The notes beneath the pieces were generated by a model. The model did no database searches, had not been told where the DNA came from, and worked only from the letters and a program-made list of their open reading frames with translations. Below are positions 27,156 to 35,429 of a stretch of DNA of 64,000 nt, piece after piece. This DNA comes from Candidatus Nitrospira kreftii (GTDB taxonomy: Bacteria; Nitrospirota; Nitrospiria; Nitrospirales; Nitrospiraceae): contig CP047423.1 of NCBI GenBank assembly GCA_014058405.1, positions 1,178,001 through 1,242,000 on the forward strand, read 5' to 3'. The stretch's first letter is position 1. Every line of letters begins with the position of its first letter. A program made the translations under genes and the position numbers.

Positions 27156-28139
27156 ATGCACTGCACAGACGAATCAGGCGACATGGTTCCCTCTGAGAAC
27201 GAACCTCAGCTCAGACAAGAAGCCGTAGCGTGGGTCATTCGATTGCATCGTGGTGGTCTGTCGCCGGAGGACCGGCGGGTATTCGATGCGTGGCACGCCC
27301 AAAGTCCTGCGCACAGCCACATGTTTCAAAAGGTTTTCAGAGTATGGGATAGCCCTGAGCTGCGTGCGGCTGCAACCGTGGCGGCTGAGACTCGCTCGTC
27401 CATCTTCAGCGCAACTCCCAAACGATGTCTGCGATGGTCGATCTTGGCGGCAGCGTCCGTGGCCTTGCTTATGATCGTTGCTGACTCTTTCGAGCTCGCG
27501 ACCTGCTGGCAGGCCGACTACCGGACCGGAGCCGGAGAGCGGCGCACCGTCGAGTTGCCGGACCGCTCGATTGTGACACTCAATACACAATCAGCCATTG
27601 CGTTGTCGTTTGATGGAACAGCTCGACGAGTCCGCTTGCTTTCGGGTGAAGCGTTCTTCACCGTCCAGCAGGACACGGCTCGTCCGTTCGTTGTCGAAGG
27701 CACTGAGGCGACCGTTCGAGCTGTTGGAACGGCATTTGTCGTACGCGCGAAAGCAAGTGGGGTCCACATCACCGTACTCGAAGGCACCGTCGAAGTTAAC
27801 TCCAAAGGTGAGACCATCTCTCCAGTAGCGGTCACAGCCGGATCACAGATCCAAATCGAGAGTGGTCGCTTGGGGTCGTCGTACCCCGTCAATGTGCCGA
27901 CGGCGTCGGCTTGGCTACAGGGACGGCTTGTGGTCAATGGCGTGCCGTTTGCATCGGTGTTGGATGAGTTGCGTCGGTATCACCCGGGCATGATCATCTT
28001 ATGGAATCAGGCTGTTGCTGAAACCAACGTGACGGGAACCTATAACGTGGACGATCCCGTTGCTGCGCTTAAATTGCTGGTCAAAACGGTGCCTATCTCA
28101 ATGATCGGCCTGACCGATCGTCTCATCCTTCTCTTCTAA
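27156..28139 (+). CDS. FecR-family anti-sigma/signal-transducing protein
   Basis: This 327-residue membrane protein has an N-terminal DUF4880 (about 18-60; WVIRLHRGGLSPEDRRVFDAW). One transmembrane segment (about 92-110, ILAAASVALLMIVADSF) follows. The periplasmic FecR domain (about 130-225) contains GAGERRTVELPDRSIVTLN and AVGTAFVVR. A C-terminal STN-like DUF4974 region (VPFASVLDELRRYHPGMIIL) completes it. It relays the substrate-loaded state of the receptor to the sigma factor. Start ATG 27156 is possible, and ATG 27183 is an alternative nine codons in. The receptor follows 100 bases later. Confidence 0.9.
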   Translation: MHCTDESGDMVPSENEPQLRQEAVAWVIRLHRGGLSPEDRRVFDAWHAQSPAHSHMFQKVFRVWDSPELRAAATVAAETRSSIFSATPKRCLRWSILAAASVALLMIVADSFELATCWQADYRTGAGERRTVELPDRSIVTLNTQSAIALSFDGTARRVRLLSGEAFFTVQQDTARPFVVEGTEATVRAVGTAFVVRAKASGVHITVLEGTVEVNSKGETISPVAVTAGSQIQIESGRLGSSYPVNVPTASAWLQGRLVVNGVPFASVLDELRRYHPGMIILWNQAVAETNVTGTYNVDDPVAALKLLVKTVPISMIGLTDRLILLF

Positions 28140-28238
28140 TTCCGTCTCCAAAACATTTTCGCGAAGCGTAATAGGTGAGGGAACGTGTGTTCCTTTCCGT
28201 CTACCGAGAGATGGATCAGAACAGGAGGCGTTGGGGTC

Positions 28239-30854
28239 ATGCAACAGCGAGAATTGAGCGACAATAAGAAATGGGATTCACCAGCTGAAGAACAGAAAGT
28301 ACGGTGGCCGCAGATGTCGTTGTGGAGGCTTGGTTGGGGCTTGCTTCTTTGTATGCACACTATGGCGGCAGCCGGCGACTTGTTCGCACAAGATGGCGTT
28401 TCCTCTGAGGAGCCTATCGCTCCCGTTGAGTTCAATATACCTGCGCAACCGCTTGGGACTGCATTGAATGCCTTCGCTGAAGCAACGGGTTGGCAGGTCA
28501 GTGTTCCGACCGAGTCGATCACGAGCCGCACCTCACCCGGCATCAGCGGAAGTCACCAGCCCGAAGACGCGCTCCAAGCATTGCTGGTTGGGACGGGCAT
28601 CGCATATCGTGTAACCGATACCAATGCCGTTACGCTCGTGCCGGACGGCGCAGAGCCTGGTGCTGTCGTACTGCCGAATAATGAAAGTCAAGTTTCTACG
28701 GAGGAACCGGCAGGCAAACCGTTCGATGTCACCGAACCGAAACCAGTCAAAATCCCTGAAGTTGTGGTGAAAGAGGCCCGCAAGCGGGAAAGCCAGTCCT
28801 ATACCGTCGATGAAGTATCCAGTGCCACCAGGATTCCTGTGCCGGTCCACGACACGCCTCGCTCGGTCGAGGTCGTGACCAAGCAGGCACTGGAGGATCA
28901 AAAGGTGATCCGGTTCAGTGATGCCCTGCGGAATGTGAGCGGGGTGTCTCAATTCAGTACCCAAGGCGGCCAAGCCGGCAGCTTCATGATTCGCGGATTT
29001 GTCTCGGATCTGAATGTCTTTAAGAACGGGTTTCGCGACGATAGCACGTTCAGCTCCCGAGCGCAGCGCGACATCATCAACCTGGAAAGTATTGAAGTGA
29101 TCAAAGGTCCGCCATCCTATTTGTTTGGCCGATCCGACCCGGGAGGGGTGATTAATCAGATTACAAAGGCACCGTTGAAGGATCCGTATTACTCTGCCGA
29201 AATGATTCTCGGCAATTACGATCTCTATCGCCCCACCATTGACATCGGAGGCCCATTGAACGAGAGCAAAACCCTCACCTATCGGTTCAACGGCTTGTAT
29301 GAATCGGCGGGTAGCTATCGAGAGGGAGTTCGCTCGGAACGGATCTTTCTTGCGCCGACCTTTGGATGGGAGCTGGGACCCCGGACGACCTTTCGATTTG
29401 AGGGCGAATATCTCTACGATAATACACCCATCGATCGTGGTTTGGTGGCCATCGGTGGTGGGGTCGTCCCGATTCCCGTGAATCGTTTCCTGGGGGATCC
29501 GACCAGAAAGCTTGAGACGAATCATGGAAAAGCCACACTGACCTTACTGCATGACTTCAATGACATGTTCAGGTGGCGTACTGCGTTTAGAACGGCAGTG
29601 ACGCGTAGTCGATACTCAAGCTTGGAATCCTGGTTTGTCATCGATGAAAACACTGGAATTCTAGATCTGGCGCGATTTGAGATTCCAACGACGGTCCAGA
29701 GCCATTACTTACAGAATGAACTCCACGGAAAGTTTTCAACTGGCCCGCTCAAACACAAGACGATTGTGGGCATTGAATTAGGGCGCGAAGTCTCTTCTGC
29801 GTCGGTATCCGGTGATTTCGGCGGGGATACATCCACTCCGGGTGCCTTTAACTTCATCAATATTTTTAATCCCGCCGACAGGCTGTTCGTGAATACGCCT
29901 CTGACCAAATTCAGCAATACGAAGAACGTCAATGATATTCTGGGTGTCTATTTTGGAGACCATGTCAGCCTCCTCGAAAATCTCCACCTGCACGGAGGCG
30001 GCCGTTTTGATTACTTTAAACAGACGCTGGTCAATCGCCCTCACGATCTGGATCCAAATCAGACGGAGGACAGCCAAACCAATCTCGCGTTCAGTCCATC
30101 GATTGGAATGACCTATCAGCCGTGGAAGCCCGTCGCGCTATTTGCTAACTATACGGAATCCTTCGCTCCACAAACCGCGGGGACCAGAAGCTCTACCGGC
30201 AGTCTGTTTGAGCCGGAGCGCGGAAAAGCCTATGAAGGCGGTATTAAATTCCAATTCTTCGAGAACCGGTTGCGGGCGAAAATAGCTGCATTCCATATCA
30301 AGAAGAAAAATGTGCTGACTGGCGACCCCCTCAATGGATTTCTGTTTTCCGTTGCCACGGGTGAGCAACGCAGCCAAGGTATCGAGTTCGACATAGCGGG
30401 AAGAATTTTGCCCGGGTGGGACATTATCGCCAACTATGCCTATATCGACGCACGGGTCACCGAAGATAATGTATTTCTTGTTGGAAGCCGAGTCCCCAAC
30501 TCAGCTCTCAATCAGGGCAGTCTATGGACCACCTATTTCTTGCAGGATGGTCCGCTGAAAGGGCTTGGCGCTGGACTTGGGATGTTTGCGCAAGGCAAAC
30601 GAACCGGAGTGTTTCAGTGCACGGACCCAGTCAATTGCCAGGCGCCCTTCGAGCTGCCCGGGTACGTTCGGATGGATGCCGCCGTCTACTACCGCAGGCC
30701 GGATGTGTTTACCAGAACGAACTTGTTTGCCGCTCTGAACTTCACCAATGTGTTGGACCAGCGGTACTTTTCAGGCACGCAAAACTTTAGAGAGATCATC
30801 TATACCGGTGCGCCGTTCACCGTGATCGGTTCTGTGAAGCTGGCGTTCAACTGA
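28239..30854 (+). CDS. TonB-dependent siderophore receptor with N-terminal STN signalling domain
   Basis: This outer-membrane receptor of about 871 residues is of the FecA/FpvA type. A signal peptide (LGWGLLLCMHTMAAAGDLFA) precedes a secretin/TonB N-terminal (STN) domain (VEFNIPAQPLGTALNAFAEA). That domain talks to FecR. The plug (about 190-330) carries PRSVEVVTKQALEDQ and IEVIKGPPSYLFGRSDPGG, followed by the 22-stranded barrel. The last residues (GSVKLAFN) form the usual C-terminal aromatic strand. ATG 28239 is chosen because an AGGAGG precedes it; ATG 28185 would add 18 residues. Together with the sigma and FecR genes it forms a cell-surface signalling unit. The siderophore is unknown. Confidence 0.93.
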   Translation: MQQRELSDNKKWDSPAEEQKVRWPQMSLWRLGWGLLLCMHTMAAAGDLFAQDGVSSEEPIAPVEFNIPAQPLGTALNAFAEATGWQVSVPTESITSRTSPGISGSHQPEDALQALLVGTGIAYRVTDTNAVTLVPDGAEPGAVVLPNNESQVSTEEPAGKPFDVTEPKPVKIPEVVVKEARKRESQSYTVDEVSSATRIPVPVHDTPRSVEVVTKQALEDQKVIRFSDALRNVSGVSQFSTQGGQAGSFMIRGFVSDLNVFKNGFRDDSTFSSRAQRDIINLESIEVIKGPPSYLFGRSDPGGVINQITKAPLKDPYYSAEMILGNYDLYRPTIDIGGPLNESKTLTYRFNGLYESAGSYREGVRSERIFLAPTFGWELGPRTTFRFEGEYLYDNTPIDRGLVAIGGGVVPIPVNRFLGDPTRKLETNHGKATLTLLHDFNDMFRWRTAFRTAVTRSRYSSLESWFVIDENTGILDLARFEIPTTVQSHYLQNELHGKFSTGPLKHKTIVGIELGREVSSASVSGDFGGDTSTPGAFNFINIFNPADRLFVNTPLTKFSNTKNVNDILGVYFGDHVSLLENLHLHGGGRFDYFKQTLVNRPHDLDPNQTEDSQTNLAFSPSIGMTYQPWKPVALFANYTESFAPQTAGTRSSTGSLFEPERGKAYEGGIKFQFFENRLRAKIAAFHIKKKNVLTGDPLNGFLFSVATGEQRSQGIEFDIAGRILPGWDIIANYAYIDARVTEDNVFLVGSRVPNSALNQGSLWTTYFLQDGPLKGLGAGLGMFAQGKRTGVFQCTDPVNCQAPFELPGYVRMDAAVYYRRPDVFTRTNLFAALNFTNVLDQRYFSGTQNFREIIYTGAPFTVIGSVKLAFN

Positions 30855-31355
30855 TGGAATAGCTCGCCTTGGGCGGTGATGGAACTTTCATAGTGAACCG
30901 GACTTTACCCGCAAGCAGCATCTTGCCGAACGTGTAGTACATTAGGACTGTTTTCAAACTGCAGGGGGTGAGCCTCTCTCGTAGGCTCACCCATCTTTTT
31001 CCCTAAAGAACTAGTCGTTTCTTCGCCCACACAACTGAGACGATGCGCCATCGGCGCATAATGCGAGACTGCTTCTGGTCACAGAGAACCAGAGCGATGC
31101 TCGCAGGTGAAAATATACTGGTGAGGTGAGGAAAGAACTTCGTGTTCCGTCTATGTAGTACAGAACGACTCAGCCATCAGAGAAGGGGCGCGGTCCCGCT
31201 ATCGCGCTAGTGTTGTTCCCTTCGATCAGATGGCCTTCGAGCTCACCGGCTGAGGCAACGCGAGAAACCCTACAGAGGTTCACTGCGGTTCGGGATGAAA
31301 CGACAAACGACATCCCACGCTCCTGGTGTGTCTTTAACACCCGAGGGAGGCTGCA
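30855..31355. other. 501-bp gap after the receptor operon
   Basis: It holds the terminator at 30966-31000. Two further small hairpins follow: TGCGCC/GGCGCA near 31043-31060 and CTGGT/ACCAG near 31075-31092. An AT-rich patch lies near 31110 (AAAATATACT). No gene is seen. Confidence 0.6.
30966..31000 (+). terminator. Intrinsic terminator after the siderophore receptor
   Basis: GGGTGAGCCT (30966-30975) pairs perfectly with AGGCTCACCC (30983-30992) around a 7-base loop. The sequence ATCTTTTT follows. It closes the sigma-FecR-receptor transcript 110 bases after the stop. Confidence 0.9.
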
Positions 31356-31865
31356 TTGGCATTCGAAGAGCGAAAAAGCGTCGCGACACTCGTCGGTCTC
31401 CTTCGTAAGCGGGCAGATGATCTCGCGGACCACCATGCGTTCATATTTTTAGTGGACGGAGAGACGGAGGCACGTGAGCTGACGTACGGCGAATTAGATC
31501 GTCGTGCGCGCGCCATCGCGGCTTGGCTTCAATCATTGGGAGCTCGCGGTGAGCGGGCGATTCTCTTATATCCTCCGGGTTTGGACTACATTGCGGCATT
31601 CTTTGGATGTTTGTATGCAGACGTCGTTGCCGTACCGGCCTATCCTCCGCAACGGAAGCGAACGTTGGGACGATTGCGCGCTGTGCTTGCGGATTCAGGA
31701 GCGACCATTGCCCTGACCACGGCTAACGTGCGAGCCGGCGTCGATCGGCTTTGTCGGCACGATTCCGGAATAGATGAATTCAGGAAAGTGCAGTGGATCG
31801 AAACCGATGCTCTCCCCAAGAGCATCGAGAGCACCTGGCAGACGCCGTCCGTGAGATGGGGGTAA
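31356..31865 (+). pseudogene. Truncated fatty-acyl-AMP ligase (FAAL) N-terminal fragment
   Basis: This 169-codon frame starts with TTG after GGGAGG. It matches the N-terminus of FAAL/acyl-AMP ligases that load fatty acids onto NRPS or PKS lines: SVATLVGLLRKRA, ELTYGELDRRARAIAAWL, GERAILLYPPGLDYIAAFFG and YADVVAVPAYPPQRKRTLGR. Full enzymes are near 580 residues. The frame stops before the AMP-binding core (the TSGSTG-type P-loop is absent), and no continuation is visible in the other frames. It is a remnant of a larger gene, possibly the lead gene of a lost lipopeptide-siderophore cluster next to the receptor. That link is inference. Confidence 0.8.
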
Positions 31866-32069
31866 TTCCTGGCCAGGCACTCCCTCCAGACAATCAGGCG
31901 GGAGTAGGGTGCACACTCAAGAACTGATTCCACTAGCATCTCGTGACCGAATACGCCAAATACTCAACCCAGGGACCGTTATTGGGTGAGACGAACTGGC
32001 ATCCCAAGCACAGCGCACCGTGCGCGTCAATCCGAATAGTCATAGAGGTATGCCGAGGTCGTGTATTCG

Positions 32070-34010
32070 TCATTTCGCCTTCGCTCGATTAGACCAGATT
32101 CCTCCGGCGATGATGACGAGCATCAGCGCCTGCGGAACAAGGCTTTGCACGGTCGGGTGGATGCCCAGTAGCGGGACTGAGATGAAGTGAACCGTCGTCA
32201 CATCCAGCACACCGGCTTCTTGCAGGGCCGCCATGCCGTTTCCTACAAAGATCACGGCCATCACCGCCAGCAGGCTTGAGGCGACCGTGAAAAACGGTCC
32301 GATCGGCAGACGAACGCTGTAGCGGAGGATCATGCCGCCGATGAGCACCAGCAACAACGCTGCAGTGGCGATGCCCCAGAGCACCGCATCATGCCCGACG
32401 GCTCCGGCCTGGGACCATAAGGTCTCGTAGAACAGGATCACTTCAAACAGCTCGCGGTACACGACGAGAAAGGAGATGCCGGCCATCGCCCAGAGTGTGC
32501 GTCCGGTCAACGCGGTGTTCAGTTGCTCGCGGACATACTGATTCCAGGCTTGCGCATTCGAGTGGCTGTGTAACCACCAGCCCACGTAGAGCAGCATGGC
32601 CGCGGCCAGCAAGGCGGTGATGCCTTCGGTCAGTTCGCGGTTGACGCCTGAAAGACTGAGCATGTACCGGGCGAGAACCCACGTCATGGCGCCCAGCGCC
32701 ATGGCTCCGATCCAACCGAGGTGGATGTAGGGGAGCGCGTCACGCCGGCCGGTCTTGACGACGAAGGCGACGATGGTCGACACGATCAAGATCGATTCCA
32801 GCCCTTCGCGCAGCAAGATCACCAAAGAACTCACGAAGGCCGTATTAGGGGATAAGTTACCGTCGGCGAGCGTATCTGCGGCGTGGTCGAGAAGCATCTT
32901 GATTTTCATCGTCTGTGCGGTCACCGCCTCGGATGGCCACCCCTCGTCGATGGCCGTGCGCAGGACCAGCATCTCGCGCTCCGTGTCCGCGCGCAGCGGT
33001 GCATCGACGTTGCCCAGCGCCGATTCAATCAGCTCGAAACCTTCAAGATAGGCCGTGATGGCAAGTCGCCGAGCCTCGTCCCGGTTACCGTTCACATAGG
33101 CCTGCGCTGCTTCCTCGATCTTGGTGCGCGAGATGGCCAGCGGTTCGTGGGCTGTGCCCTGTAGCGCGCGCGGCTGCCGCGTGAGGTAGGCGCGCACGGC
33201 GTCTATCGGCGAGCCGGCGGGGTCTTGCTGACCAGGTGTTGTTGTTACCAATGCGCGCATACTTTGGAAGGTTGATGTGCCTTCTCCTTCCCCCCATAGC
33301 GACTCGCCTTTTGACACCACGACAGGGTCGGCGCGTAGACTCGCGGCGAAAAAGGCCAGGGCCCAGCGGTCGGCTTCTGAAAATTCCCTGAAAGCGCGCA
33401 TGGCCGTGCCAGGCACGCCTAGCGTGATGGTATTGTAGAGGCCATAGAGGCTGCGCTGGCGCATACGGATGTCATCGTGGAAGTCGCTGGGTGCTGGTTC
33501 CATCCCTCTAGCCAGCGGTCCGTCGCCTCGACCCTGCGAGCCGTGGCACCCAGCGCAGTGCTGCGCAAACAACTTCTCGCCCTGCTGGAGCTCCGGAGGC
33601 TGTCGCGGAACCACAGTCAGCCGCCAGGCCTGAATCACGCCGGTCAACAGCTGATCGGCGTGAGCGGAAATCTCGCTGCCCGACGCCTTAGCCTCAATGC
33701 GGGCCAGCAGCCTGCGTGCCTGCTGCAACAGCATGGCCTGTTCAGGAACAGCGGGTAACTCGCCGAGAAGCGTGATGGATTGGGCTGCGAACTCCCGTTG
33801 TTCTGCGTACTCCTCACTGTTGATCACCTGACCGTCTTGCACGGACTCCGGGTAGTCTACACCGACATAATCGAGCATGTGGACGATGGTCTGCGCCTTC
33901 TCGTCGTCAGTCGGCGTTGCCATGGCGACGCCATGCAGGCTCGCGGCCAACAGCACTGTTGCCAGCCACCATGGAAAGGAGTTTGAGAAGAACATGCGTA
34001 TTGGCTTCAT
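32070..34010 (-). CDS. Cytochrome c-FTR1 iron permease fusion
   Basis: This 646-residue protein has a signal peptide (WWLATVLLAASLHGVAMA) and a periplasmic cytochrome c domain with CAGCH at 152-156. A helical linker leads to an FTR1 permease domain (about 390-640) with seven predicted membrane helices. Its two iron motifs are REGLE (401-405) and RELFE (519-523). FTR1 permeases import ferric iron after oxidation of ferrous iron. Having a heme domain on the same chain suggests coupled redox and transport. ATG 34010 gives a proper signal peptide with GAAGG upstream; the upstream in-frame start at 34124 has no signal-like features. It faces the FAAL fragment. Confidence 0.92.
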   Translation of the reverse strand: MKPIRMFFSNSFPWWLATVLLAASLHGVAMATPTDDEKAQTIVHMLDYVGVDYPESVQDGQVINSEEYAEQREFAAQSITLLGELPAVPEQAMLLQQARRLLARIEAKASGSEISAHADQLLTGVIQAWRLTVVPRQPPELQQGEKLFAQHCAGCHGSQGRGDGPLARGMEPAPSDFHDDIRMRQRSLYGLYNTITLGVPGTAMRAFREFSEADRWALAFFAASLRADPVVVSKGESLWGEGEGTSTFQSMRALVTTTPGQQDPAGSPIDAVRAYLTRQPRALQGTAHEPLAISRTKIEEAAQAYVNGNRDEARRLAITAYLEGFELIESALGNVDAPLRADTEREMLVLRTAIDEGWPSEAVTAQTMKIKMLLDHAADTLADGNLSPNTAFVSSLVILLREGLESILIVSTIVAFVVKTGRRDALPYIHLGWIGAMALGAMTWVLARYMLSLSGVNRELTEGITALLAAAMLLYVGWWLHSHSNAQAWNQYVREQLNTALTGRTLWAMAGISFLVVYRELFEVILFYETLWSQAGAVGHDAVLWGIATAALLLVLIGGMILRYSVRLPIGPFFTVASSLLAVMAVIFVGNGMAALQEAGVLDVTTVHFISVPLLGIHPTVQSLVPQALMLVIIAGGIWSNRAKAK

Positions 34011-34305
34011 GGCATTTCGACCTTCGTCGCGTTTGAGCCCCTCGAATGGGCGATCGGATCTCACTGAGATTCTGCAGAATAGTATGGATCCTCCCATTGA
34101 CCAATCAACAGGTGGCGCGAGCAAAACAGTGCCGTGAAGACTAAAGGAAGAGTGTGGAATTCCGCAAGACTTCGCCGCTGGTTCTCAAGATTTTTAACCC
34201 GAGAGATCCCGGAAGATATGTGAGGTTTCTGGAGGCTCATCCGTCTTACATATGGCTACCTGCGCTGTATCTGTCCGACCATAGATATGAGTTACGACTA
34301 TCGAT

Positions 34306-35373
34306 ATGAAATCGAAAATCCTAGTTGGGATGATCGGAATCAGCGCTGTCATAGCAGGTTTGGCGGTCAAGCTGGGAGGCTGGTCGACGAGCGAGTCATC
34401 GGCTCCAATGCCTGCTGCGGACCAGCCTATGTTGGTGGAAATCGCTCCGGTTACCGTCGGTTCAATAACGGAATCCATCCAGGCCGTGGGGACGCTGGAA
34501 GCGGTCGCGTCGATTACCGTGAGACCGGAGATCGCCGGCGTCATTCGCCGAATCCACTTTCAAGATGGTCAGTCTGTCGAACGCGCAGCTCCGCTGTTGG
34601 AATTAGATCAGGAAGAGCTCCAGTCGCAACTGAATCAGGCGGCGGCGGAGGAGAAAATGGCGTTGGTGACCTATGAGCGGCTGAAGCGGATTGCTGAGCA
34701 GCAAACTGCCATTGTGCCGGCTCAACAGATGGATGAAGCCAGGATGGCGTGGCACGCGGCTGCGGCAAATGGTCGCCTGTACGCGGCTCGTCTCAAGAAA
34801 ACCATCATCCGAGCCCCGTTCGGCGGCACGCTGGGGTTTCGTCGTGTTTCGGTCGGCGATTACCTCCAGCCAGGGCAGGATGTGGTGAACTTAGAAGACT
34901 TGCAGAACCTCCATGTAGATTTCAAAGTTGCTGAGGTGTGGTTGAGCCGCCTGCATGTCGGGCAACTGCTGATCGTGACGACCGATGCCTTTCCAAACAC
35001 CACGTTCGACGGACATGTGACCGCGATCGATCCGAGAGTCGATGCCGTCAATCGCACCGTCGCGGTCCGTGCAGTTATTCCAAATCCAGTGGGCGCCCTC
35101 CGCCCAGGCCTTTTTGTCACTGTTCGGTTGACCCTTGGGGAAGATCCTCGGGCACTGCTCATTCCGGAGGAGGCCGTGTTTCTTCAGCAGGAGAAGAGCA
35201 TGGTGTTTCAGATCGAGGGCCAGACGGTCCGACTGAAAGACGTGACGCTTGGTGCCCGTGAACGGGGCATGGTCCACGTACGTGCAGGATTGAAGGAGGG
35301 GGATTCCGTGGTCAGGACGGGAACCCACAAGGTGCATGACGGCGATCTCGTCTCGATCAGATCAGCTGAGTAA
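34306..35373 (+). CDS. RND efflux periplasmic adaptor (membrane fusion protein)
   Basis: This 355-residue MFP has an N-terminal membrane anchor (ILVGMIGISAVIAGLAVKLG). The lipoyl half-motifs (RPEIAGVIRRIHFQDGQSV and IIRAPFGGTLGFRRVSVGDY) flank a coiled-coil hairpin (LNQAAAEEKMALVTYERLKR). A beta-barrel and a membrane-proximal domain follow. It links the inner-membrane pump (35430) to the outer-membrane channel (38489). The 180 bases between the FTR1 gene and this one hold no recognised operator. The substrate is not readable; siderophore or metal export is a guess from the neighbours. Confidence 0.92.
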   Translation: MKSKILVGMIGISAVIAGLAVKLGGWSTSESSAPMPAADQPMLVEIAPVTVGSITESIQAVGTLEAVASITVRPEIAGVIRRIHFQDGQSVERAAPLLELDQEELQSQLNQAAAEEKMALVTYERLKRIAEQQTAIVPAQQMDEARMAWHAAAANGRLYAARLKKTIIRAPFGGTLGFRRVSVGDYLQPGQDVVNLEDLQNLHVDFKVAEVWLSRLHVGQLLIVTTDAFPNTTFDGHVTAIDPRVDAVNRTVAVRAVIPNPVGALRPGLFVTVRLTLGEDPRALLIPEEAVFLQQEKSMVFQIEGQTVRLKDVTLGARERGMVHVRAGLKEGDSVVRTGTHKVHDGDLVSIRSAE

Positions 35374-35429
35374 CAGCACACCGTCCTGCTCAAGATGAGC
35401 GTGTCTTCCAAATACCATTCAGAGTAGGC

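Noticed and set aside
31866-32069. Possible continuation of the FAAL gene or another remnant
   Set aside because: Other frames give short peptides with no recognisable adenylation or thioesterase motif.
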